A DNA stretch of 9,899 bases from Desulfocapsa sp. (GCA_029942265.1 JAOZTO010000048.1:1-9899), one strand, 5' to 3'. Positions 1-7,123 are shown, numbered from the stretch's first letter. Program-made: numbers and translations. The notes: generated from the letters alone by a model not told the origin.

Positions 1-54
1 ACCAGCTGGCGGTTCACAGGCTTTGACAAGTGGTGGAAAGATAAGGAGCATTAG
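1..54 (+). CDS. C-terminal tail of an unidentified upstream protein (partial)
   Basis: Frame 1 is open from the first base to a TAG stop at 52-54 and would encode the tail TSWRFTGFDKWWKDKEH. The aromatic and charged composition looks like a genuine protein end, and the gene would run in the same direction as the next genes. The fragment is too short to identify. Frame 2 is also open here, to a TAA at about 59-61, and gives a glycine/serine-rich tail, so the frame choice is uncertain. Confidence 0.35.
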   Translation, partial: TSWRFTGFDKWWKDKEH

Positions 55-108
55 GAGTTAATCTGGTTTTGGGTTGTGTTTTATTGTTATTCGACAAGTG
101 CATAATTT

Positions 109-186
109 TTGACAAATAATGATAGTATATTTGACGTCGACGTAAAAGTAAATCATATGATCTAAAAGAGATGACAAACCTTGTCA
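109..186 (+). promoter_or_regulatory. Candidate control region upstream of the Tim44-like gene
   Basis: This AT-rich spacer holds TTGACA (109-114) and TTGACG (131-136). The second is followed 19 nt later by TATGAT (156-161), a possible but badly spaced sigma70 promoter. A perfect 10-bp palindrome, ACGTCGACGT, lies at 134-143 just inside that spacer. A 6-bp inverted repeat, TGACAA-ACC-TTGTCA, lies at 172-186. Palindromes placed around a candidate promoter would suit a repressor or activator, but no regulator is encoded nearby. The exact promoter is not certain. Confidence 0.3.
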
Positions 187-267
187 CTACTGCTACTCTT
201 TGTGAAAAGTTAGTAGGTTTAAAATAAACAGTATCAACGATAAACAAAATCTTTAATGGAGATAACT

Positions 268-1197
268 ATGCTCATGTATATGAGGAAATTAACACCTTTC
301 TTTCTGGTTTTTTTCACCCTTTGTTTTGTGGAGGCAGGCATTATGGCAGAATACTCTGATGCTCGTTCTCGCGGTGGTGGCCGTTCATTTCGTTCCACAC
401 CAAGACAAAAGGCTCCAACCGTCCAGAAACAACAAACACAGACGGGACAAAAACAGTCCGGTGTAAGCCGAGGCCTGATGGGTGGTTTACTTGGCGGTGC
501 TTTGGGTGGAATGCTGCTTGGTAGTATGTTTGGAATGGGTGGATCCGGTATGGGAATACTCCCCATGTTACTGCTTGGTGGTGTGGGATATTTCCTGTAT
601 AGACGATTTGCGGCACGGCCTCGAAGTGGAACGCCCCCATCATATCGACAGCCACCAGCAAATGACAATGCAAGTTATGGAAATTTTGGTGGTGATACCT
701 CTACTACATCTGGTGGGTTTGCCCCACAATCAGTAGAACCTGTGAAAACGTCCTTAGAAGAGGGATTGGAAATCATCCGTATTGCTGATTCTGGTTTTGA
801 TACTGATTATTTCGTCGAAATTGCATCAGATGTGTTCTTTAAGGTTCAGGCCGGTTGGATGCGACGTGATGTTAGCTCTTATAGACATCTGTTGGGCGAA
901 CAACTTGCCTCCGAGTATGAAACGCAGTTCTCTGAAATGACATCAAAAGGAGAGATCAATAAACTTGAAAATATCTCCATTCGTAACGTCAAAATTGTGG
1001 ATGCAGGATCAGAAAATGGTGAAGATTTTGTAACTGTTCTTTTTACTGCCAATCTTCTTGATTATACCGTAGACGATAAAACTGGTGATCTGATCTCCGG
1101 CAGTGATACAGAACCTGTGAAATTTGCTGAAGAATGGAGCTGGGCTCGTCCTCTTGGCACACAGGATTGGAAACTTGAGGGTATTGAGGAAGTATAG
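268..1197 (+). CDS. Tim44-like domain membrane protein
   Basis: Predicted 309-residue inner-membrane protein with a C-terminal Tim44-like (NTF2-fold) domain. I chose the ATG at 268 because GGAG at 258-261 sits 6 nt before it; the ATG at 256 overlaps that site. Visible layout: a hydrophobic N-terminal segment (about 8-27) that could be a signal peptide or anchor; an Arg/Gly then Gln-rich linker (about 33-66); a glycine-zipper hydrophobic stretch with many G and M (about 68-112) ending in YRRF; a Pro/Asn/Gly linker (about 118-160); and the Tim44-like region (about 163-305), with acidic helices and a closing W-S-W-A-R-P and W-K-L-E. The family is related to the mitochondrial import motor subunit, but its bacterial role is unsettled. 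eda starts 2 nt after its stop, so the two genes are probably co-transcribed. Family call is good; function is not known. Confidence 0.8.
   Translation: MLMYMRKLTPFFLVFFTLCFVEAGIMAEYSDARSRGGGRSFRSTPRQKAPTVQKQQTQTGQKQSGVSRGLMGGLLGGALGGMLLGSMFGMGGSGMGILPMLLLGGVGYFLYRRFAARPRSGTPPSYRQPPANDNASYGNFGGDTSTTSGGFAPQSVEPVKTSLEEGLEIIRIADSGFDTDYFVEIASDVFFKVQAGWMRRDVSSYRHLLGEQLASEYETQFSEMTSKGEINKLENISIRNVKIVDAGSENGEDFVTVLFTANLLDYTVDDKTGDLISGSDTEPVKFAEEWSWARPLGTQDWKLEGIEEV
1186..1192 (+). promoter_or_regulatory. Ribosome binding site of eda inside the Tim44-like gene
   Basis: GAGGAAG at 1186-1192 lies 7 nt before the eda ATG at 1200 and is part of the last codons of the upstream gene, whose TAG is at 1195-1197. 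This arrangement favours translational coupling of the two genes and fixes the eda start. Confidence 0.75.
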
Positions 1198-1199
1198 CT

Positions 1200-1838
1200 A
1201 TGATTAATGGGAAAAACTGGGATTTATCCGCACTCGATGTCTTAACCGCCGGCTCTGTTGTACCGGTTATTGTTATAAAAAATATAGATCATGCTGTCCC
1301 CCTTGCTAAAGCATTGCTTGCAGGGGGCATCAAAGTATTGGAAGTTACCCTGCGTAGTTCTGTTGCCATTGAGGCTATCAAAAGGATCAGCGAAGAGGTG
1401 CCGGATGCCATTGTTGGTGCCGGAACAGTTGCCACTGAAGAAGATCTTAATGCTGTTGCAAATGCTGGGGGAGTTTTTGCCATCAGTCCGGGGCTGACTC
1501 CCAACCTTCTCAATGCAGCAATTAATGGCCCCATCGCATTAATTCCAGGGATTTCTACAGCTTCAGAACTGATGTTTGGCCTGGAATACGGATTGCGGGA
1601 GTTTAAGTTTTTTCCAGCCGAGGCAGCAGGTGGGATACAAATGATAAAATCCCTTGGAGGCCCATTTCCACAGGCTACTTTTTGCCCTACAGGTGGAATA
1701 TCACCAGACAATTATAAAGAATATTTGAGTCTTAAAAATGTTGCCTGTGTTGGTGGATCATGGCTGGCACCAACAGATGCCCTTGAACAGGGTGATTATC
1801 ATAAAATAACTGATATTGCAAAAGGTGTCATTGTATAA
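1200..1838 (+). CDS. eda: KDPG/KHG aldolase (2-dehydro-3-deoxy-phosphogluconate aldolase)
   Basis: A 212-residue class I aldolase of the TIM-barrel KDPG aldolase family, the usual length. It cleaves 2-keto-3-deoxy-6-phosphogluconate to pyruvate and glyceraldehyde 3-phosphate, the last step of the Entner-Doudoroff pathway, in the cytoplasm. Family signatures are intact. KVLEVTLR carries the catalytic Glu48 and Arg52. GAGTV is at 73-77 and ISPGLTP at 95-101. EFKFFPAEA carries the Schiff-base Lys136. FCPTGGIS (161-168) and GGSW (185-188) bind phosphate. The sequence closely resembles the E. coli enzyme by recall (for example [15 protein letters not shown]). It shares an operon with the Tim44-like gene and is followed 76 nt later by zwf, so both ends of the Entner-Doudoroff branch are side by side; edd is not here. 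No obvious terminator follows it. Confidence 0.96.
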   Translation: MINGKNWDLSALDVLTAGSVVPVIVIKNIDHAVPLAKALLAGGIKVLEVTLRSSVAIEAIKRISEEVPDAIVGAGTVATEEDLNAVANAGGVFAISPGLTPNLLNAAINGPIALIPGISTASELMFGLEYGLREFKFFPAEAAGGIQMIKSLGGPFPQATFCPTGGISPDNYKEYLSLKNVACVGGSWLAPTDALEQGDYHKITDIAKGVIV

Positions 1839-1870
1839 AATAATACGACTATTCAGCGAGCATCTAAAAA

Positions 1871-1900
1871 TTGGCAAGACACTGAATTGTAACCTATAAT
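1871..1900 (+). promoter_or_regulatory. Sigma70-type promoter of zwf
   Basis: TTGGCA at 1871-1876 (5/6 match to the -35 consensus) is followed after 18 nt by a perfect TATAAT at 1895-1900. Transcription would start near 1906-1908, only about 7-9 nt before the zwf ATG at 1915. The message would therefore be nearly leaderless, and the weak GGA at 1903-1905 would be largely outside it. zwf may also be read through from the eda operon. Confidence 0.6.
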
Positions 1901-1914
1901 ACGGAATTCTGGAT

Positions 1915-3378
1915 ATGAGTAATAGCAAAAAAGCATGTGACTTTACAATTTTTGGAGTGCTTGGCGATCTGTCAAGACGCAAGTTGATACCATCGTTATA
2001 TCAGTTGGAAAAAGCTGGTTTATTGGATGCAGACACGCGTATAATCGGAGTGGCTAGGCATGAACTCAGTCAGGAAGATTTTGTAGCAAAGATGCGAGAA
2101 AGTCTTGAAAAATTTTCCAAAAAAGAAATTGACCAGAAAGTGGTTGAACGCCTTTTATTACGGCTTCATTATATTCTAATTAATCTGGATGTTCCAGACG
2201 AGTATAACCGGCTGGCAGAGGTTGTTGATCAAGACAAACGAGTGCTGGTAAACTATTTTTCAGTTGCCCCTTTCCTCTTCGATGATATTTGTGTGGGACT
2301 TGATCATGCAGGAATTGTCACCGCAGAAACTCGTGCGGTGTTAGAAAAACCAATCGGTAGTGATCTTGCATCATCACAGGAAATTAATGATACTGTGGCA
2401 AATGTATTCACCGAAAGTCAGGTGTACCGAATTGATCATTATCTTGGCAAGGAAACGGTCATGAACCTCCTGGCCTTGCGCTTTGCCAATTCTATTTTTA
2501 CTACCAACTGGGATCATAATACAATCGATCATGTTCAGATTACAGTAGCTGAAGAAATCGGAATAGAAGGCCGCTTCGGGTACTTTGATAAATCAGGACA
2601 AACGCGGGATATGCTACAAAATCATCTTATGCAGATTTTGACGTTGGTTGCCATGGAACCTCCGGTCGATATGGATGGTGAATCTATTCGTAATGAAAAG
2701 TTGAAGGTGCTTAAGGCATTGCGCCCCATAACCATTGACACTGTTGATGAAAAAACTGTTCGAGGTCAGTATTCAGCAGGATATATGAAGGGGCAAGCAG
2801 TTCCCGGTTATCTTGAAGAAGAGGGCGGAAACCCACATTCCACGACAGAGAGCTTTGTTGCTTTGCGAGTTGATATCGACAACTGGCGCTGGGCTGATGT
2901 TCCGTTTTATCTTCGCACCGGTAAACGATTAACCACCAAACGCTCTGAGGTGGTAATCTATTTTAAACATCTTCCGCATAATATTTTTAAAAGCAGCTAC
3001 AAAAAAATTCCTCGAAACAAGCTTGTGATTCGCCTACAACCCAATGAGGGCGTTGAGATTGAGATGATGAACAAGGTTCCTGGGATTGGAAAAGGCATTA
3101 AATTGCAAAAAACCTTATTGGATTTGAGCTTTTCAGATGCCTTCCATGGAGAGCATGTGGCTAATGCTTACGAGCGACTTATTCTCGAAGCCATGATGGG
3201 GAATCAGTCGCTTTTTATTCGTCGGGATGAGGTTGAACGATCCTGGGAATGGATTGATTCTATTCAGAATGCCTGGAAACAATCCAATGAACCGCCAAAA
3301 AAGTATCCGGCAGGCAGTTGGGGGCCAGTTGCTTCTGTTGCTTTACTGGCTCGTGATGGAAGAGAGTGGGAAGAGTAA
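1915..3378 (+). CDS. zwf: Glucose-6-phosphate 1-dehydrogenase
   Basis: A 487-residue enzyme, close to the usual length (E. coli 491). It oxidises glucose 6-phosphate to 6-phosphogluconolactone with NAD(P)+, feeding the oxidative pentose phosphate and Entner-Doudoroff routes in the cytoplasm. The N-terminal Rossmann domain has FGVLGDLSRRKL (13-24) for the dinucleotide and EKPIG (144-148). The active site RIDHYLGKE (172-180) supplies Asp174, His175 and Lys179. RDMLQNH ends in the general base His237, and the 63-residue spacing from Asp174 to His237 equals that of the characterised Leuconostoc enzyme. The C-terminal domain keeps VPFYLRTGKR (329-338) and ends in WGPVASVALLARDGREW. ATG 1915 is chosen because the N-terminus has the normal length, although ribosome-binding complementarity is weak. 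It is likely co-transcribed with the DUF1269 gene 43 nt downstream. Very similar by recall to gammaproteobacterial Zwf. Confidence 0.97.
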   Translation: MSNSKKACDFTIFGVLGDLSRRKLIPSLYQLEKAGLLDADTRIIGVARHELSQEDFVAKMRESLEKFSKKEIDQKVVERLLLRLHYILINLDVPDEYNRLAEVVDQDKRVLVNYFSVAPFLFDDICVGLDHAGIVTAETRAVLEKPIGSDLASSQEINDTVANVFTESQVYRIDHYLGKETVMNLLALRFANSIFTTNWDHNTIDHVQITVAEEIGIEGRFGYFDKSGQTRDMLQNHLMQILTLVAMEPPVDMDGESIRNEKLKVLKALRPITIDTVDEKTVRGQYSAGYMKGQAVPGYLEEEGGNPHSTTESFVALRVDIDNWRWADVPFYLRTGKRLTTKRSEVVIYFKHLPHNIFKSSYKKIPRNKLVIRLQPNEGVEIEMMNKVPGIGKGIKLQKTLLDLSFSDAFHGEHVANAYERLILEAMMGNQSLFIRRDEVERSWEWIDSIQNAWKQSNEPPKKYPAGSWGPVASVALLARDGREWEE

Positions 3379-3384
3379 TTGTAA

Positions 3385-3400
3385 TGAGAAATAAATCTCA
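3385..3400 (+). repeat. Small inverted repeat between zwf and the DUF1269 gene
   Basis: TGAGA (3385-3389), a 6-nt loop, then TCTCA (3396-3400) form a short hairpin in the 43-nt gap. It has no T-tract, so it is not an intrinsic terminator; it may only affect message processing. Confidence 0.25.
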
Positions 3401-3421
3401 AATATTCACAGAGGAAATACC

Positions 3422-3916
3422 ATGAGTAATTTAGTAGTTATTGGATTTAATGATGAACATACAGCATTTGAAATGCGGGCAAAATTGATAAAACTTCAAA
3501 AAGAATATCTTCTTGAAATGGAAGATGTTGTTGTTGTCACCAAAGATGCAAAAGATAAAGTCAAACTCCATCAGGCTGTGAATCTTACTGCCGCTGGTGC
3601 CGCTGGAGGCAGTTTCTGGGGAATGCTTATCGGACTGCTATTTTTGAATCCGCTGGCAGGTGCAGTTATTGGCGCTGGTGCCGGTGCAATATCAGGAAAA
3701 TTGTCTGATATTGGAATTGATGATGATTTTATGAAAGAACTTGGCACAACCTTAACAACAGAATCTTCTGCACTTTTTGTTCTGGTTCGCAAAGCTACGC
3801 CCGGTAAGGTGTTGGACGAACTTAAAGGCTTTGGTGGTAAAGTGCTTAAAACATCGCTTACTGTTGCAAAGGAAGAGGAACTGCAGAAATTTCTTGATGA
3901 AAATTCAGAAGCTTAA
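3422..3916 (+). CDS. DUF1269 family glycine-rich membrane protein
   Basis: A 164-residue protein that I match to the DUF1269 (COG4803) predicted membrane protein family. Seen: a compact N-terminal alpha/beta part starting SNLVVIGFND, with EHTAFEMRAKL and VVVVTKDA (to about 55); a glycine/alanine-rich hydrophobic glycine-zipper segment with TAAGAAGGSFWG, GLLFLNPLAGA and GAGAGAISG (57-92); then a soluble C-terminal part with FMKELG, SSALFVLVRKATP and GGKVLKTSL. Glycine-zipper stretches usually insert into or associate with membranes. GAGGAA at 3411-3416 lies 5 nt before the ATG, a strong ribosome binding site. It follows zwf by 43 nt with no visible promoter, so it is probably in the zwf transcript. 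Biochemical function is not known for the family. It ends 14 nt from the convergent ligase gene. Confidence 0.82.
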   Translation: MSNLVVIGFNDEHTAFEMRAKLIKLQKEYLLEMEDVVVVTKDAKDKVKLHQAVNLTAAGAAGGSFWGMLIGLLFLNPLAGAVIGAGAGAISGKLSDIGIDDDFMKELGTTLTTESSALFVLVRKATPGKVLDELKGFGGKVLKTSLTVAKEEELQKFLDENSEA

Positions 3917-3930
3917 TTAATGGTTTTGCC

Positions 3931-6399
3931 TTATTGTATCCCTTCTTTCACTCCCTGATGCACCAGCTGCGTCAGGGATTCATACGTATGTCCTTCAGGA
4001 AAAACAGGTGGCTGAAATGTGACCGATATTGACCGAAAAGGAATGGGGAAAATATGTCCGGAAGGGAGCGCTTGGAATGCACCATTTATAGTAACTGGTA
4101 CAACCGGAACATTCAGTTCTTTACTGAGGATGGCAAAAAGTTTTTTAAAATCTCCGATGGTACCGTCAACGGTTCTGGTACCTTCAGGGAAAATCATGAT
4201 ATTTTTCCCTTTTTTAAGTACTTCAGCCAGTTTCTGGATAGACTCTTTTAGGCCGGAATTGATGTCAACAACGATGACATTGTTTCTGTCTGCTAGGAAA
4301 CGAACGATTCGGTTGCTGACATGCTTTTGTTTGGCGTAAAAGTAGGTGTTTTTTGAAAAATTGTTTTTTAGCAGAGACGCTACAAACAGGCCGTCATAAT
4401 AGCTCTGATGATTGGGTGCAATAATGCAGGGTGTGTCTGGGAGATTTTCCTGGCCATAGCCTTTGAATTTAAAATAGACAGAAAAGAACGCCCTGCTGAA
4501 ATTTTTAAATAAATTAGTGGTAAACCATGTTTTAGGCAGTGATAGATCAACCTTTTCTTTTAGGATCTCTTTCCAGTTTGTCAGTTCAGCACTGATTTTT
4601 TTCTTCTTTGTTTGCACAAACTCGCTGAGTAGTCGTACCGTCTGGTGCGACATGAGCTTTTCCTCGCGGATGTTTACTCCGAAAGTAGTGTCAAGGAAGG
4701 CGAGCAAGCTTATCTGATCCAGAGAATCTAAGGCAATATCAATCTCTAAGTGGTCATCCGGCAGGATCTCTTTTTGGGTTTGTTGCTCAATAAATCCTTT
4801 GATGATCAGATATTCTTCAAAATTTGGTTGGGCGGCACTTTTTTTTCTGGATTTCAGTGTCCCAACCAGATCAGGTAATTGAAAACGGCGAAGCTTGGAG
4901 AGCCGAGTTTTTGGAAGTTCCTCATCAATCAGAGTAAATTTCAGGATACGTTTTGCTGGAGATACGGTTTGGTTATAGGTGTCAATAACCTTCCAGCGAA
5001 AAAAATCATCGAGTTGGGTGATGTCATTTTCCCGGATTTTTATAAAATCTGGTTGGATTACTGCTTGTAAGATATCATCTTTAACGAACACTCCCACTTC
5101 ATTAATACAGGTGCATATTTCTTCAAGTTTTTGTTCAATCAGCACGGGATTAATATTTTTCCCACTGGGAAGTATGATGATTTCTTTCCTTCTCCCTGTG
5201 ATAAAGATCCGGCCTTTTTCGTCAAGATTGCCAAGATCACCAGTGTATAGCCAGCCATCCTTTATCACATCTGCAGTTTCTTCGGGGCGATTTAGATAGC
5301 CCTGCATGATGTTTTTTCCGCAAGCAACAATTTCTCCATCTCTCACTTCAATTGTTGTACAGCTCATTGACGTACCGGCAGAGCCGATAGTAAACCCTCC
5401 TGGGCGAGTAAAGGTTATCATGGGAGCAGCTTCCGTCATGCCGTAGCCTTCCAGGATTTCAAAACCAAGCGCCTTGAAATTTCCACCGATAAGAGGATCA
5501 AGAGCAGCCCCCCCACAGACCAGATATTTGAGTTTCCCACCAAATTTCTGATGGACTGTTTTGAAAAGAAATCTGGAAAACTTTAGTGAGTCTACTTTTT
5601 CTGCAACAAAAAGCAGAAATCGTGCGATTGTGTTTTTGTTAATCTTATCCATGATCCCCTTACAGATAATTTTGTATAAGCGGGGGACACCGATAATGAT
5701 AGTGATCTGATTTTCCTGAAGAGTATTAACAATATCTTCTGACTGTAGTGACGGCGACATTGCGATGGTAGAACCAACGAAAAGTGGCGCAACCATGGTG
5801 CCGAGTAGTGGAAAAATATGATGCAGAGGCAATAAGAGCATAACCCGTTCATCAATTGAATAGATCGGGACTCCAATGGAAACTGCTTCAACATTTGCCA
5901 GGACATTCTCATAAGAGAGCATGACACCTTTGGGTGATCCGGTGGTTCCTGAAGTGTAAATGATCAGTGCAGTATTATTTAGATCAGGTGCTGTGAACGT
6001 ACTGTCGCTGGAGTAACTGGACGTGGAGCTGGAATGTTCCTCAATGTCATCATATACAATGATTTGCGGTGTGTAGTTAAGTGATTTGATGACTTCAAGG
6101 ATGATTGGCTGACGACTGCGAGAACAGAAAAAAACTTCGGGTACACTATCTTGTACGATATATGTGACTTCTTCAACTGTTGAGAGATAATCAACTGGAA
6201 TAACAGTGCAGTTATTTTTCCAGGAACCATAAAAACTGTATATCCATTCCAGCCTGTTTTCCGAGAAGATAAGAACTCTTTTGGTGCTGTCGGGAAATAA
6301 ATCTGCATAACGAGACATTTCCCTGAGAAGCTTAGCATAACTGATATTTTTAGCATTTAACTTGAGTGCTGTTTTCTTGTAATCACGTAAAAATATCAT
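3931..6399 (-). CDS. Fused AMP-dependent acyl ligase / acyl carrier domain / PlsC-type acyltransferase
   Basis: An 822-residue multidomain lipid enzyme. I start it at ATG 6397-6399, 4 nt after AAGGA; a longer frame from TTG 6438 begins inside the terminator T-tract. Residues 1-500 form an ANL-superfamily ligase: P-loop YTSGTTGSPKG (148-158), GYGMTEAAP (318-326), YTGD (385-388), GRRKE (402-406), and the adenylation lysine in LPKTRLSKLRR (about Lys502). Residues about 525-600 are a carrier domain with DSL, Ser559 being the phosphopantetheine site. Residues about 620-822 are a glycerolipid acyltransferase with NHQSYYDG (HX4D, His664 and Asp669) and FPEGTR (737-742). Likely role, inferred: activate a fatty acid as acyl-AMP, load it on the built-in carrier and transfer it to a lysophospholipid, as Aas does. 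In E. coli Aas the acyltransferase is N-terminal; here it is C-terminal. All catalytic motifs look intact. Confidence 0.9.
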   Translation of the reverse strand: MIFLRDYKKTALKLNAKNISYAKLLREMSRYADLFPDSTKRVLIFSENRLEWIYSFYGSWKNNCTVIPVDYLSTVEEVTYIVQDSVPEVFFCSRSRQPIILEVIKSLNYTPQIIVYDDIEEHSSSTSSYSSDSTFTAPDLNNTALIIYTSGTTGSPKGVMLSYENVLANVEAVSIGVPIYSIDERVMLLLPLHHIFPLLGTMVAPLFVGSTIAMSPSLQSEDIVNTLQENQITIIIGVPRLYKIICKGIMDKINKNTIARFLLFVAEKVDSLKFSRFLFKTVHQKFGGKLKYLVCGGAALDPLIGGNFKALGFEILEGYGMTEAAPMITFTRPGGFTIGSAGTSMSCTTIEVRDGEIVACGKNIMQGYLNRPEETADVIKDGWLYTGDLGNLDEKGRIFITGRRKEIIILPSGKNINPVLIEQKLEEICTCINEVGVFVKDDILQAVIQPDFIKIRENDITQLDDFFRWKVIDTYNQTVSPAKRILKFTLIDEELPKTRLSKLRRFQLPDLVGTLKSRKKSAAQPNFEEYLIIKGFIEQQTQKEILPDDHLEIDIALDSLDQISLLAFLDTTFGVNIREEKLMSHQTVRLLSEFVQTKKKKISAELTNWKEILKEKVDLSLPKTWFTTNLFKNFSRAFFSVYFKFKGYGQENLPDTPCIIAPNHQSYYDGLFVASLLKNNFSKNTYFYAKQKHVSNRIVRFLADRNNVIVVDINSGLKESIQKLAEVLKKGKNIMIFPEGTRTVDGTIGDFKKLFAILSKELNVPVVPVTINGAFQALPSGHIFPIPFRSISVTFQPPVFPEGHTYESLTQLVHQGVKEGIQ
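3952..3978 (-). repeat. Strong hairpin in the last codons of the ligase-acyltransferase gene
   Basis: TCCCTGA (3952-3958) pairs with TCAGGGA (3972-3978), and GCA (3960-3962) pairs with TGC (3968-3970) across a T-G wobble, giving an 11-pair stem with a 5-nt loop. It lies about 20 nt before the ligase stop and just past the 3' end of the convergent DUF1269 gene. No T-tract follows on either strand, so it is not a canonical terminator. It could be a 3' stabiliser or a weak bidirectional stop. Confidence 0.4.
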
Positions 6400-6403
6400 A
6401 CCA

Positions 6404-6408
6404 TCCTT
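6404..6408 (-). promoter_or_regulatory. Ribosome binding site that sets the ligase-acyltransferase start
   Basis: AAGGA on the - strand lies 4 nt before the ATG at 6397-6399. The alternative upstream TTG at 6436-6438 has no site and falls in the terminator T-tract, so the 822-residue start is preferred. Confidence 0.7.
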
Positions 6409-6436
6409 ATGCTGGTGAAGGGTGCATGGAAAAGGC

Positions 6437-6471
6437 AAAAAAAAAGGATCTCGTAAAAAACGAGATCCTTT
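6437..6471 (-). terminator. Intrinsic terminator of the cold-shock gene
   Basis: On the - strand AAAGGATCTCG (6471-6461) pairs perfectly with CGAGATCCTTT (6453-6443) around a 7-nt loop (one further A-T pair possible), followed by nine T residues (6445-6437, overlapping the last stem pairs). This is a textbook Rho-independent terminator 41 nt after the csp stop. It ends only about 38 nt before the ligase start codon. Confidence 0.92.
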
Positions 6472-6486
6472 GAAGTGTCATATTTT

Positions 6487-6502
6487 GAGTGTATTCACAC
6501 TC
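6487..6502 (-). repeat. Small hairpin in the csp 3' untranslated region
   Basis: GAGTGT and ACACTC form a 6-bp stem with a 4-nt loop (GAAT as read on the - strand), between the csp stop (6512) and the terminator. It may protect the message end or form a tandem structure with the terminator. Confidence 0.4.
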
Positions 6503-6511
6503 CAGTATATA

Positions 6512-6712
6512 CTACTGTTTGACAACATTCTCTGCTGCTGGTCCCTTAGGGCCATCAACAACATCAAATGTTACACGTCCGCCTTCATCAAGAGATTTGA
6601 AACCGTCTCCCTGAATAGCTGAGTGGTGAACAAATACATCTTTTCCACCATCTTCTTCAATAAAACCAAAACCCTTTGCGTCATTAAACCATTTAACTGT
6701 ACCTTCAGCCAT
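6512..6712 (-). CDS. CspA-family cold-shock protein
   Basis: A 66-residue single cold-shock domain, the typical size. It is a cytoplasmic five-stranded beta-barrel that binds single-stranded RNA and DNA and melts secondary structure; E. coli members act as RNA chaperones and transcription antiterminators. Seen: EGTVKWFN start, RNP1 KGFGFI (13-18), RNP2 VFVHH (26-30), SAIQ, GFKSL, and the closing [11 protein letters not shown]2 has His30 where E. coli CspA has Phe, a known natural variant. The start is ATG 6710-6712 with GGAG at 6725-6722. It has a monocistronic look because a strong terminator follows, but the acyl ligase gene is on the same strand right behind it. A leader hairpin lies at 6734-6749. 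Whether it is cold-inducible or constitutive cannot be told. Confidence 0.96.
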   Translation of the reverse strand: MAEGTVKWFNDAKGFGFIEEDGGKDVFVHHSAIQGDGFKSLDEGGRVTFDVVDGPKGPAAENVVKQ

Positions 6713-6733
6713 TGTGTACTACTCCATTGTACT

Positions 6734-6755
6734 GGTTCCTTGTGGAACCTTTTTT
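6734..6755. promoter_or_regulatory. Hairpin in the csp leader; reads as a terminator on the + strand
   Basis: GGTTCC (6734-6739), loop TTGT, GGAACC (6744-6749), then six T residues (6750-6755) on the + strand. In the csp message (- strand) it is a 6-bp, 4-nt-loop hairpin ending 8 nt before the GGAG site, so it could influence translation. On the + strand it has the form of a short intrinsic terminator that would stop antisense transcription through csp. Confidence 0.45.
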
Positions 6756-6863
6756 GTCATAAACCCGGTTCGTGAACATACGATCCGGTAACTATAATTA
6801 CGTGTAAATAAAATAAATATCAGGATGTTATTTGTGGTTTGTGTGTAGCTTTCAAAGCAATCA

Positions 6864-6884
6864 GGAACAATATGTATTTGTTCC
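6864..6884. repeat. Interrupted inverted repeat GGAACAA-7-TTGTTCC
   Basis: Perfect 7-bp arms (6864-6870 and 6878-6884) flank a 7-nt spacer, about 150 nt upstream of the csp start. There is no T-tract on either side. The size and symmetry would fit a dimeric regulator site or a leader hairpin; it is unassigned. Confidence 0.4.
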
Positions 6885-7123
6885 CGTACATACATTTACA
6901 AAAATCTTCACTATTATAAATTTATTCTGTTACTGCGTGGATACTATGTATATTAATTTTATGCAAGCAAAATAGTAATATTATTTTCTTAATAGTCACT
7001 TTTTTTTCGAATCAATCAAATAATATAAGTTTGTAAAAAGATCAAACTAGAAAAAACTAAGTAAAAAATCCCATATATGAAGTGCAAAAATCTTCTATTA
7101 TTTCTGCGTATTAAAACACATTA

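Larger units (their letters stand above)
6713..7123. other. AT-rich intergenic spacer with the csp leader and promoter region
   Basis: No credible coding frame is present. Near csp it holds the leader hairpin (6734-6749) and the ribosome binding site. Further up are GTTCGTGAAC (6769-6778) and an interrupted repeat at 6864-6884. On the - strand TATAGT (about 6796-6791) could be a -10 box, but no convincing -35 is spaced correctly. A second weak option is TTGCTT with TAGTAT 18 nt later (about 6969-6940). The part from about 6890 to 7123 is very AT-rich and shows nothing I can name. Confidence 0.5.

Noticed and set aside
14..247. 77-residue frame on the - strand
   Set aside because: Composition looks random, there is no start site signal, and it overlaps the likely upstream gene tail and the promoter region of the Tim44-like gene.
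234..668. 144-residue frame on the - strand
   Set aside because: Proline-rich antisense shadow of the glycine-rich Tim44-like gene.
1851..1887. Terminator after eda (ATTCAG with CTGAAT)
   Set aside because: The stem is only 6 bp with a 25-nt loop, no T-tract follows, and it overlaps the zwf promoter.
6400..6438. Longer N-terminus of the acyl ligase from a TTG at 6438
   Set aside because: The TTG lies in the T-tract of the csp terminator and has no ribosome binding site; ATG 6399 has AAGGA 4 nt upstream.
6422..6622. 66-residue frame on the + strand
   Set aside because: Starts in the csp terminator and runs antisense to csp; no family features.
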